64,000 bases of DNA from Roseateles sp. DAIF2 (lineage in GTDB: Bacteria > Pseudomonadota > Gammaproteobacteria > Burkholderiales > Burkholderiaceae_C): assembly GCF_015624425.1 (NCBI RefSeq), contig NZ_CP049919.1, positions 4,340,001 to 4,404,000 on the forward strand, read 5' to 3'. A program made the position numbers and the translations under genes. A model generated the notes under the pieces. It did no database searches. It was not told the origin of the DNA and saw only the letters and a program-made list of their open reading frames with translations. Shown here piece by piece: positions 10,290 through 17,847 of this stretch. How positions within the stretch are numbered: position 1 is the first letter of the stretch; the number at the start of each line of letters is the position of its first letter.

Positions 10290-11963
10290 TCAGGCCGCGT
10301 TGCGCAGGTCCAGCGTGAAGCAGCTGCCCTGCCCCGGCTGGCTCTGCACGCGGATCGCGCCGCCCATGCGTTCCATCAACTGCTTGCAGATCACCAGGCC
10401 GATGCCGGTGCCCTCCTGCTCGCTGCGCCCCAGGCGGTTGAAGGGCTGGAACAGCTGGGCCTGCTGCTCCGGGCTCAGACCCAGGCCGCCGTCCTCGACG
10501 CCGATGTGAAAGCCCGCGTCGGCGCAGGCGAACACCCGCACCCAGCCGCCGGGCCGGTTGTACTTGATCGCGTTGGACAGCAGGTTCAGCAGCACCTGCT
10601 CCAGCCGCACCGGATCGGCCTGCACGCGCGGCAGCGCCGTCGACTCGCAGTCCTCCAGGCGCAGCGCGATGCCGGCGGCGCGCGCGGCCGGCTCGAACAT
10701 CGCGACGCAGCGGCGCAGCAGCGGGCCGGCCTCGACCGGCAGGGTGCGCACCGCCAGCGAGCCGGCCTCCAGGCGCGACAGGGTCATCATGTCGTCAATC
10801 AGCGCCAGCTGGTGGCGCGCCGCGTTCTCGATATGGGCCAGGCGCTCGCGCTGCAGGGCGTCGAGCGGGCGCTGCGGATCGTCGGCCAGCAGCTGCGAAA
10901 AGCCCAGCACCGCGTTCAGCGGCGTTCGCAGCTCATGGCTGGCCTGGGACATGAATTCGGTCTTGGTCTTGTTGGCCAGCTCGGCCAGCTCGCGGGCGCG
11001 GTCGGCATCCTGCAGGCGCTCGCGCTCGGCCAGCTCGTTCTTCAGCTGCTCGGTGCGACGCAGCACCTGGCGCTGCAGGGTCCTATTCCAGCCCAGCAGC
11101 AGGCCCGCGCCCAGCAGCGCCAGCGCCAGGCCGGCGGCGGCGGCCATCAGCCAGCGGCGCTGCCAGCGCGCGCCCTCGCTTTCCTGCGCCATCCAGCGGT
11201 CGGCGATAGCCTGGCGCTCGTCGGCGGCGATGCGCGCCAGCGCCTTGTCCAGGATGCGGCCCAGCATCGGCCAGTCGCGCCGGTAGCCGATGCCCAGCTC
11301 GTAGGCGAAGCCGACATCGTCGACCACCCGCACATTGCCGATGCCCTCGCTGCGCAGCAGATAGGTGGTGACGGCCAGGTCGGCCACCGCGGCGCCGATC
11401 TCGCCGCCGGCCAGGCGGCGCAGCAGCATCTTGTCGTCCGGCTCGACCTGCAGCGGGTTGCCGGGATAGCGCTCGCGCAGGAAATCGCCGACCGCATAGC
11501 TGCGCCCCACCGAGACCGGCTCGCCCGGGCGCAGGGTGCCCAGGCTCTCGCCGGCGCCATCGACGCGGCGCAGCAGCACCGCCGGCACCGTGATGTAAGG
11601 GCGGGTGAAGCCCAGGTACTGCAGGCGCTCGGGCGTGGCGCGCAGCGACATATTGATGTCCAGCTCGCCCTGCTTGAGCAGCTCGACATTGCGGGCAAAG
11701 GTCTGCGGCGGCTGGAAGCGCAGCTCCAGCCCGGTCAGGCGCGACAGACGCTCGGCATAGTCGGCCGACAGCCCGCGCACCCGGCCCTCCTCGTCGGTAA
11801 AGGTGAAGGGGCCGTAGTTGGCCACGCCGGCCACGCGCAGCTGGCGGTGCTGCGCGATCCAGGCCCGCTCCTCGGCCGTCAGCCAGTCCGCCGCCCGCGC
11901 CGGGGCGGCGGACAGCCAGTTGGCGAGGACCAGCAGCAGGACGGGGAGGAAACGAACGGACAC
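10290..11963 (-). CDS. Sensor histidine kinase with periplasmic solute-binding-type sensor
   Basis: A membrane sensor of about 557 aa. It has a signal segment, then a family-3 solute-binding-protein fold (about residues 30-270; LRVAGVANYGPFTF, ADLAVTTYLLRSEG). A single membrane helix follows near 285-305 (AAAAGLALALLGAG), then a short coiled linker, a HisKA domain with phospho-acceptor SHELRTPLN (about 350), and a HATPase domain with NLLSNAIKYN, DGGLGL and GTGIGL. No receiver or PAS domain and no adjacent response-regulator gene are present. The start is uncertain: GTG at 11963 gives the best signal peptide, but the ribosome site is poorly spaced. Confidence 0.9.
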   Translation of the reverse strand: MSVRFLPVLLLVLANWLSAAPARAADWLTAEERAWIAQHRQLRVAGVANYGPFTFTDEEGRVRGLSADYAERLSRLTGLELRFQPPQTFARNVELLKQGELDINMSLRATPERLQYLGFTRPYITVPAVLLRRVDGAGESLGTLRPGEPVSVGRSYAVGDFLRERYPGNPLQVEPDDKMLLRRLAGGEIGAAVADLAVTTYLLRSEGIGNVRVVDDVGFAYELGIGYRRDWPMLGRILDKALARIAADERQAIADRWMAQESEGARWQRRWLMAAAAGLALALLGAGLLLGWNRTLQRQVLRRTEQLKNELAERERLQDADRARELAELANKTKTEFMSQASHELRTPLNAVLGFSQLLADDPQRPLDALQRERLAHIENAARHQLALIDDMMTLSRLEAGSLAVRTLPVEAGPLLRRCVAMFEPAARAAGIALRLEDCESTALPRVQADPVRLEQVLLNLLSNAIKYNRPGGWVRVFACADAGFHIGVEDGGLGLSPEQQAQLFQPFNRLGRSEQEGTGIGLVICKQLMERMGGAIRVQSQPGQGSCFTLDLRNAA

Positions 11964-12009
11964 AACTCCGATTGTGGGCCCGGGTGCCCGAAACGGCAGC
12001 GCAAGAATG

Positions 12010-12906
12010 TCACGATTGGCGCAGCGCGGCCCGCAAACCGGCCCCGATCTCGGGTTTATCCCGAAATGGATCGCTCGGGTTGCGCCCCTGCAGCACATCC
12101 TCCATCCGCGTCGCGACGCCGGCCAGCGCCTGCGGATGGCTGAAGACGTAGAAGCGCTGCTGGTCCATCGCCTCGAACACCAGGCGCGCCACGTAGTCCG
12201 CGCTGACCTTGCCGGCGCCGACCGCCTTGTCGGTCTGGGCCTGCGAGATCAACTGGCTCTTCGTGGGCCGGCCGCCGGCCAGTTCGCCCGGGCGGTTGCG
12301 GTGGCTCTGCGAGATGCCGGTCGGCACGAAGAAGGGGCACAGCACCGAGCAATGCAGCTGCTCGCTGACCAGGGACAGGTCCTGGTAGAGCGTCTCGCTC
12401 AGGGCCACCACCGCATGCTTGCTGACGTTGTAGACACCCATGTTCGGCGGGTTCAAGAGGCCGGCCATCGAGGCGGTGTTGACGATATGCCCCTCCCAGG
12501 CCGGGTCGGCCGCGGCGGCCTCCAGCATCATCGGCGTGAACAGGCGCACGCCATGCACCACGCCCATCAGGTTGACGCCCAGCACCCAGTCCCAGTCGGC
12601 CAGGCTGTTTTCCCAGATCAGGCCGCCGCTGCCGACGCCGGCATTGTTGAACACGACATGCGGCGCGCCGAAGCGCTCGCGCACCGCGGCGGCCAGCGCC
12701 TGCATCTCGGCTGCCTTGGCCACGTCGACGCGCCGCGCCATCAGCTCATGCCCGGCGAACTCGGCCGCGGCGCGCTCCAGCGCATCGGCCTGCACATCGC
12801 AGAGCACCAGCTTCATGCCGCGCTGCGCGGCCAGGCGCGCCAGCTCCAGGCCGAAGCCCGAGCCGGCGCCGGTGATCACGGCCGTGCGGCCCTGGTAATG
12901 CTTCAT
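12010..12906 (-). CDS. SDR-family NAD(P)-dependent oxidoreductase
   Basis: A 298-aa classical-type SDR with TGAGSGFG (residues 12-19), NNAG near 89, Ser in NTASMAG near 146 and a complete YNVSK catalytic motif near 161. The C-terminal extension beyond residue 250 resembles SDRs that act on larger alcohols or acyl substrates. The ATG at 12906 has AGGAGA at 7-8 nt. It is followed on the same strand by a GNAT gene, upstream in the operon sense. Substrate unknown. Confidence 0.88.
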   Translation of the reverse strand: MKHYQGRTAVITGAGSGFGLELARLAAQRGMKLVLCDVQADALERAAAEFAGHELMARRVDVAKAAEMQALAAAVRERFGAPHVVFNNAGVGSGGLIWENSLADWDWVLGVNLMGVVHGVRLFTPMMLEAAAADPAWEGHIVNTASMAGLLNPPNMGVYNVSKHAVVALSETLYQDLSLVSEQLHCSVLCPFFVPTGISQSHRNRPGELAGGRPTKSQLISQAQTDKAVGAGKVSADYVARLVFEAMDQQRFYVFSHPQALAGVATRMEDVLQGRNPSDPFRDKPEIGAGLRAALRQS

Positions 12907-12934
12907 CGGCTGTCTCCTGTCGTCGCCCCGGGGC

Positions 12935-13390
12935 TCAGGCCGGCGGGGTCCATTGCATGTCGAGATGCGGGATGCCGTCGTCGTCGTAGGGCGCCGAGGT
13001 CGTGCGAAAGCCCAGGCCGGCGTAAAAGCGCTCCAGATGGGCTTGGGCGCTGATCTCGACCACCAAGCCGGGCCAGAGCCGCGCGCAGGCGGCCAGCGCC
13101 TCGCGCATCAGCTCGCGGCCCTGCCCCGCGCCGCGCGCGGCCGGCGCGGTCACGACCCGGCCGATCATCGGCAGCGGCCCCTTCAGGCCCGGCGGCACCA
13201 GGCGCGCATAGGCGGCCAGCGCGCCGTCCGCACCGCGGCCCAGCAGATGCCAGCATTGGGGGTCGAAGCCGTCGGGGTCCAGGTAGACGCAGCGCTGCTC
13301 GATCACGAAGACCTCGGCGCGCAGGCGTAGCGCCGCATAGAGATCGGCCGCCGGCAGTTCGGCGAAGGGCCGGCATTGCCAGTCGAGCAT
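12935..13390 (-). CDS. ElaA-like GNAT acetyltransferase
   Basis: A 151-aa protein similar in pattern to ElaA. It shows LYAALRLRAEVFVIEQRCVY near the N-terminus, the acetyl-CoA loop RVVTAPAARGAGQGRELM (about 78-95), and FYAGLGF near 122. The ATG at 13390 overlaps the stop of the oxidoreductase gene by one base (TGATG), so the two are translationally coupled. The acceptor is unknown. Confidence 0.88.
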   Translation of the reverse strand: MLDWQCRPFAELPAADLYAALRLRAEVFVIEQRCVYLDPDGFDPQCWHLLGRGADGALAAYARLVPPGLKGPLPMIGRVVTAPAARGAGQGRELMREALAACARLWPGLVVEISAQAHLERFYAGLGFRTTSAPYDDDGIPHLDMQWTPPA

Positions 13391-14412
13391 CAGGCGAGCC
13401 TCACCAGCTGCTTGCCGAAGTTGCGGCCCTTCAGCAGGCCCAGGAAGGCCTCGGGCGCCGCGGCCAGGCCCTCGGCCACGCTCTCGCGGTACTTCAGCTG
13501 GCCCGTGGCGACCAGGCCGCCCAGCTCCTTCAGCGCCTCGGGCCACAGCTCCATATGCTCGCTGACGATGAAGCCCTCGACCTTCATGCGGTTGACCAGG
13601 ATCAGCTGCGGCGCGGCCAGCGGGATCGGTTCGCCGTTGTAGCCGGAGATCATGCCGCACATCGCGATGCGGCTGAAGGCATTGGCGCGCAGCATCACCG
13701 CGTCCAGGATCGGGCCGCCGACATTCTCGAAATGGCCGTCGATGCCGTCCGGGCAGGCGGCCTTCAGCGCGCCCGACAGGCTCTTGACGTCGCCGTGCTG
13801 CTTGTAGTCGATGCAGGCGTCGAAGCCCAGTTCCTCGACCACATAGCGGCATTTGTCCGGCCCGCCGGCGATGCCCACCGCACGCGCGCCGCGCGCCTTG
13901 GCCAGTTGTCCCACCGCGCCGCCCACCGCGCCGCTGGCGGCGCTGACCACCACGGTCTGGCCCGGCTTCGGGTCGATGATCTTGACCAGGCCATACCAGG
14001 CGGTGACGCCGGGCATGCCGACCGCGCCCAGATAGGCCGACAGCGGGACATGCCGGGTGTCGACCTTCTGCAGCACGCCGCGCTGGTGGGCGTCGACCAG
14101 CTGGTATTCCTGCCAGCCGCCCATGCCGACGACCCGGTCGCCGACCGCGAAATGCTCGTTCCTCGACTCGACCACCTCGCCCACCGTGCCGCCGATCATC
14201 ACCGCGTCCAGGGGCTGCGGCTGGGCGTAGCTCTTGCCCTCGTTCATGCGGCCGCGCATATAGGGGTCGAGGCTCAGGAAATGGTGGCGCACCAGCACCT
14301 GGCCCGCGGCCAGCTCGGGCACGGCGCTCTCGACCAGCCGGAAGTTGTCGACCGAGGGCTCCCCGGTCGGGCGCGAGGCCAGCAGGATCTGGCGGTTGAT
14401 GGGACGGCTCAT
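13390..14412 (-). CDS. NADP-dependent MDR-family oxidoreductase (CurA/leukotriene B4 dehydrogenase type)
   Basis: A 340-aa zinc-independent medium-chain reductase. It shows FLSLDPYMRGRMN (about 44-56), the GAVG-containing nucleotide loop SAASGAVGGAVGQLAK (about 157-172), and YFENVGG-like HFENVGG near 227. This branch reduces alpha,beta-unsaturated carbonyls with NADPH. The ATG at 14412 is the first in frame with the conserved MSRPINRQILLASRP start. The GNAT gene is translated from the overlapping stop. Confidence 0.9.
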   Translation of the reverse strand: MSRPINRQILLASRPTGEPSVDNFRLVESAVPELAAGQVLVRHHFLSLDPYMRGRMNEGKSYAQPQPLDAVMIGGTVGEVVESRNEHFAVGDRVVGMGGWQEYQLVDAHQRGVLQKVDTRHVPLSAYLGAVGMPGVTAWYGLVKIIDPKPGQTVVVSAASGAVGGAVGQLAKARGARAVGIAGGPDKCRYVVEELGFDACIDYKQHGDVKSLSGALKAACPDGIDGHFENVGGPILDAVMLRANAFSRIAMCGMISGYNGEPIPLAAPQLILVNRMKVEGFIVSEHMELWPEALKELGGLVATGQLKYRESVAEGLAAAPEAFLGLLKGRNFGKQLVRLA

Positions 14413-14534
14413 GCGATGTCTCTCCGATCAGCGACGATGCCGGCGATTGGAGCATGGCCGCCCCGACCCCGGCCGTCCCATGGGTGACAAAAAAGCACGG
14501 GCGTTCTATTTCATATATCAGTCGCAGATCGCCC

Positions 14535-14561
14535 GAAAGTTCCCCTGGCGACTGCCGATAT
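14535..14561 (+). promoter_or_regulatory. Sigma-28 (FliA)-type promoter for the chemoreceptor
   Basis: GAAAGTTC, an 11-bp spacer, then GCCGATAT. This matches the flagellar sigma-28 consensus TAAAGTTT-N11-GCCGATAA at 13 of 16 positions with exact spacing. It lies 75 bp before the MCP start codon. It implies that the receptor belongs to the late flagellar/chemotaxis regulon. The match is seen directly; its use is inferred. Confidence 0.8.
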
Positions 14562-14635
14562 CCGAAGAACGCCCGCAAAGAGGCACCCAGGGATCCCTCA
14601 CCGACGGCCGGCGCACCCGGCTGGAGAAACTGCCC

Positions 14636-16192
14636 ATGCAGCTGTCCGACTTCAAGACTTCCGTCAAGCTGGTGACCGCCTTCGTGCTGGTGGCCCTGAT
14701 CGGAGCCGCCACCGGCGGCTTCGCGATCTACAACATGAACCGCATCAACGAGGCCGACACCTGGCTCTACGAGCAGGAGCTGGTCGGGCTGTCGATGATG
14801 AAGGAGGCCAATGTGGAGCGCCTGCGCGGCGTGGTCGCGCTGCGCGACGCGCTGATCGCCACCACCGGCCAGGAGCGCGAGGACGCGATCAAGCGCGTGG
14901 CCGACGCCCGCGCCAAGGTGCTGGCGCTGCTGAAACAGGCCGAGACCCTGTTTGAGAAGCCCGAGGCGCGCCAGGCGCTGGCGCAGCTAACCAGCGAATG
15001 GAGCACCGACGAGACGGCCACCGAGAGCATGCTCAAGATGATCCGCGTGGCCGACCTGGCGACCTCCAACGATGCGCTCAAGCATATGAAGGCGCATCTG
15101 GTGCCACAGAGCATCAAGCTGGGCAATGTGATGGGCGATCTCTCCAAGCGCAAGGAGCAGGACGCCAAGCAGACCTCGGACGCGAACGACGCGCTCTACG
15201 GCACGGCCCGCAACACCACCCTGGTGCTGATCCTGCTGGGCATGGCCACCGGCGTCGCGCTGGGCATGGGCATCAGCCGCCATGTGACCCGGCCGCTGGC
15301 CAGCGCGGTCGAGAGCGCGCAGCGCATGAGCGAGGGCGACATGACCCAGGCGCTGCGGGCCGAGGGCAAGGATGAATCGGCCCAGCTGCTGCAGGCGCTG
15401 GAACGCATGCGCGCGCAGCTGCTGCAGATCGTCGCGACCGTGCGCGACAACTCCGAGAGCGTGGCCACCGCCAGCGCCGAGATCGCCCAGGGCAATGCCG
15501 ACCTCTCGCAGCGCACCGAGGAGCAGGCCGCGGCGCTGGAGCAGACCGCCGCGACGATGGACGAGCTGGGCTCGACCGTGCGCAACAACGCCGACAACGC
15601 GCAGCAGGCCAATCAGCTGGCGCTGGGCGCCTCGCAGGTGGCGGCACGCGGCGGCGCGGTGGTGGCCGAGGTGGTGCAGACCATGCAGGGCATCAACGAG
15701 AGCTCGCGCAAGATCGCCGACATCATCGGCACCATCGACGGCATCGCCTTCCAGACCAATATCCTGGCGCTGAACGCGGCCGTGGAAGCGGCGCGCGCCG
15801 GCGAACAGGGCCGCGGCTTCGCGGTGGTGGCCGGCGAGGTGCGCTCGCTGGCCCAGCGCAGCGCCGAGGCCGCCAAGGAGATCAAGGCCCTGATCGGCGC
15901 CAGCACCGAGCGGGTCGAACAGGGCACGGCCCTGGTGGACCGCGCCGGCCAGACCATGGACGAGGTGGTCAACTCGATCCGCCGCGTCACCGACATCGTC
16001 GGCGAGATCAGCTCGGCCAGCAGCGAGCAGAGCAGCGGCGTCTCGCAGATCGGCGAGGCCATCACCCAGATGGACAAGGTGACCCAGCAGAACGCCGCCC
16101 TGGTCGAGGAAAGCGCCGCCGCGGCCGAGAGCCTGAAGATGCAGGCGCAACAGCTCGTTCAAGCCGTCGCTTTTTTCAAGCTCGCCCGCTAA
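14636..16192 (+). CDS. Methyl-accepting chemotaxis protein
   Basis: A 518-aa inner-membrane receptor. TM1 is about residues 11-31 and is followed by a periplasmic four-helix-bundle ligand domain (about 35-185). TM2 is about 190-213, HAMP about 214-268 and the signalling domain about 275-510, with the hairpin tip GIAFQTNILALNAAVEAARA near 370-390. It ends in VAFFKLAR and no CheR-binding pentapeptide is seen. The ATG at 14636 is chosen over longer frames because GGAG lies 9 nt upstream and TM1 starts at once. A sigma-28-type promoter precedes it. Ligand unknown. Confidence 0.95.
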   Translation: MQLSDFKTSVKLVTAFVLVALIGAATGGFAIYNMNRINEADTWLYEQELVGLSMMKEANVERLRGVVALRDALIATTGQEREDAIKRVADARAKVLALLKQAETLFEKPEARQALAQLTSEWSTDETATESMLKMIRVADLATSNDALKHMKAHLVPQSIKLGNVMGDLSKRKEQDAKQTSDANDALYGTARNTTLVLILLGMATGVALGMGISRHVTRPLASAVESAQRMSEGDMTQALRAEGKDESAQLLQALERMRAQLLQIVATVRDNSESVATASAEIAQGNADLSQRTEEQAAALEQTAATMDELGSTVRNNADNAQQANQLALGASQVAARGGAVVAEVVQTMQGINESSRKIADIIGTIDGIAFQTNILALNAAVEAARAGEQGRGFAVVAGEVRSLAQRSAEAAKEIKALIGASTERVEQGTALVDRAGQTMDEVVNSIRRVTDIVGEISSASSEQSSGVSQIGEAITQMDKVTQQNAALVEESAAAAESLKMQAQQLVQAVAFFKLAR

Positions 16193-16211
16193 GCCCGGGC
16201 CGGCGGCGCGG

Positions 16212-16655
16212 CTACTCCTGCCGCTGCAGCGGCTTCACCGTGCGCCCGCGCCCCGGCAGCGCCTTCAGGTACTTGAAGGTGCCGGTGGCATGGGCGCAGA
16301 GCTTGCCGTCCTCGCCGTAGACCGAGCCCTCGCAGAAGGCCATCGTGGTCGAGCGGTGCAGCAGCTTGCCCAGCGCGCGCAGCCGGCCCTCGCCGGGGCG
16401 CATGAAGGAGGTCTTCATCTCGATCGTCACGACGCCGGGGCCGAAGCCCTCCTGGTCGCGGTGGATGCTGCGCGCGGCATGGGCCATCGCGACGTCCAGC
16501 AGGGTCATCACGACGCCGCCATGCGCGACCGCCCAGGAATTCAGGTGCGCGTCGGTCAGGTCCAGGCGCAGCTCGGCCTCGCCCTCGCCCATCGCATGCA
16601 GCTCGAAGCCGAGCTGCTCGACAAAGGGAATGTGGACCGGGAATTTCAATGTCAT
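16212..16655 (-). CDS. PaaI-family hotdog thioesterase
   Basis: A 147-aa single hotdog domain. It shows LNSWAVAHGGVVMTLLDVAMAHAA (HGG at about 45-47 and catalytic-region Asp near 54) and the VTIEMKTSFMRPG strand near 77. It presumably hydrolyses an acyl- or aryl-CoA. It is the last gene of the block of acyl-CoA genes running from 24881. A strong inverted repeat separates it from the SDR upstream, so it may be transcribed separately. ATG at 16655. Confidence 0.85.
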   Translation of the reverse strand: MTLKFPVHIPFVEQLGFELHAMGEGEAELRLDLTDAHLNSWAVAHGGVVMTLLDVAMAHAARSIHRDQEGFGPGVVTIEMKTSFMRPGEGRLRALGKLLHRSTTMAFCEGSVYGEDGKLCAHATGTFKYLKALPGRGRTVKPLQRQE

Positions 16656-16769
16656 ATCGCTTGTCCGTGATTCATGGGATTAGGGGCCGAGCGCCGGGCC
16701 GCCCCAAGCCGGCCCACGGGCGACGCAAGTGGCTCGATGCCACATGCGTCGTCGTCCCATCGGGGGACC

Positions 16770-16807
16770 GCCCAGCCCCGCCCGCGTCCAGCGCGGCGGG
16801 GCTGGGC
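16770..16807. repeat. Perfect 13-bp inverted repeat
   Basis: GCCCAGCCCCGCC at 16770-16782 pairs with 16795-16807 around a 12-nt loop. It lies between the SDR stop (16822) and the thioesterase start (16655). No T-run follows on either strand, so it is a strong RNA hairpin but not a standard intrinsic terminator. The rest of the 166-bp gap shows nothing else clear. Confidence 0.6.
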
Positions 16808-16821
16808 GAGGGGCTCCATTT

Positions 16822-17616
16822 CTAGCCTCCAACCAGCGCGCTGACGCCGCCGTCCACCGCCAGGATCTGGCCGGTGATGTGCTTGCCGGCACGGCTGGCG
16901 AACAGCAGCACCGCGCCCTTCAGGTCCTCATCGTCGCCCAGCCGGTTCAGCGGCGCATGGGCGGCCATCACGTCGGCGCCGACGGCGGCCAGCAGGCCCT
17001 GGGTCATCTTGCTGGGGAAGAAGCCCGGCGCGATCGCATTGACCGTGATGCCGTATGGGCCCCATTCGCCGGCCAGCGCGCGGGTGAAGTTCACCGCCGC
17101 GCCCTTGCTGGTGTTGTAGGCGATGGTCTTCATCGCGGGCGGGTTGCCGCCCAGGCCGGCGATCGAGGCGATGTTGATGATGCGCCCGTGGCGGCGCGGG
17201 ATCATGCTCTGGCGCGCCGCCTCCTGGGCGACGATGAAGAGGCTGCGGATGTTCAGGTTCATCACCTTGTCCCAGGCCGCGACCGGATGTTCCTCGGCCG
17301 GTGCACCCCAGCTGGCGCCGGCATTGTTGACCAGGATGTCGACCCGGCCCAGCCGCTCCATGGTCTGCGCGACGATGCCGCGCGCCTGCGCCTCGTCGGA
17401 CGCATCGGCGGCGATCCAGCGCGCGTCGATGCCGCGGGCCTGCAGATGCGCGACCGCCTCCTCCAGGTCGGCCGCCTTGCGCGAGCTGAGCATGATCTTG
17501 GCGCCCGCCTCGCCCAGCGCCTCGGCCATCTGCAGCCCCAGGCCGCGCGAGCCGCCGGTCACCAGGGCCACCTGGCCGCTCAGGTCGAACAGATCCTGCA
17601 CGCGTTGCGTCGTCAT
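16822..17616 (-). CDS. SDR-family oxidoreductase in the beta-oxidation block
   Basis: A 264-aa classical SDR. Cofactor loop GGSRGLG is at 21-27, DASD near 71, NNAG near 96, Ser in NIASIAG near 147, YNTSK near 166 and the PGFFPSKMT loop near 195. Length and the C-terminal ITGQILAVDGG resemble FabG/gluconate-dehydrogenase-like enzymes. It probably oxidises or reduces a hydroxyacyl or related alcohol. The ATG at 17616 has GGAG at 7 nt. It lies 21 bp after the small membrane protein in the same operon. Confidence 0.9.
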   Translation of the reverse strand: MTTQRVQDLFDLSGQVALVTGGSRGLGLQMAEALGEAGAKIMLSSRKAADLEEAVAHLQARGIDARWIAADASDEAQARGIVAQTMERLGRVDILVNNAGASWGAPAEEHPVAAWDKVMNLNIRSLFIVAQEAARQSMIPRRHGRIINIASIAGLGGNPPAMKTIAYNTSKGAAVNFTRALAGEWGPYGITVNAIAPGFFPSKMTQGLLAAVGADVMAAHAPLNRLGDDEDLKGAVLLFASRAGKHITGQILAVDGGVSALVGG

Positions 17617-17637
17617 CGTCGTCTCCAGGTTTGGGGG

Positions 17638-17847
17638 TCAGGTCATGCGGGACCGGACCCAGATCAGCACGGTACCGGCCGCGGCGGCGATGCCGCCCTT
17701 GCCGATCAGGAACCAGCCCAGCAGCTCGTCGCCGCCGCGCAGGATGAAGAGGCCCAGGCTCGCGGCCAGCAGCCCGCCATAGATCAGGATCCAGACCAGA
17801 CGTTCGATCCAGACCCGCGTGTTGCTACTGCTACTAGAACCAGCCAT
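17638..17847 (-). CDS. Small two-helix membrane protein
   Basis: A 69-aa protein with a Ser-rich start and two hydrophobic helices, about residues 16-34 (LVWILIYGGLLAASLGLFI) and 42-62 (LLGWFLIGKGGIAAAAGTV). It is predicted to span the inner membrane twice. The ATG at 17847 lies inside the last codons of the acyl-CoA dehydrogenase gene (14-bp overlap) with GGGAG at 7 nt, which argues for real coupled translation. Function unknown; position suggests a role linked to the fatty-acid block. Confidence 0.75.
   Translation of the reverse strand: MAGSSSSSNTRVWIERLVWILIYGGLLAASLGLFILRGGDELLGWFLIGKGGIAAAAGTVLIWVRSRMT

Noticed and set aside
12935..14578. 547-codon frame that would fuse extra sequence to the ElaA-like acetyltransferase
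   Set aside because: The upstream part is out of frame with the conserved MDR oxidoreductase; the true ATG at 13390 overlaps its stop.
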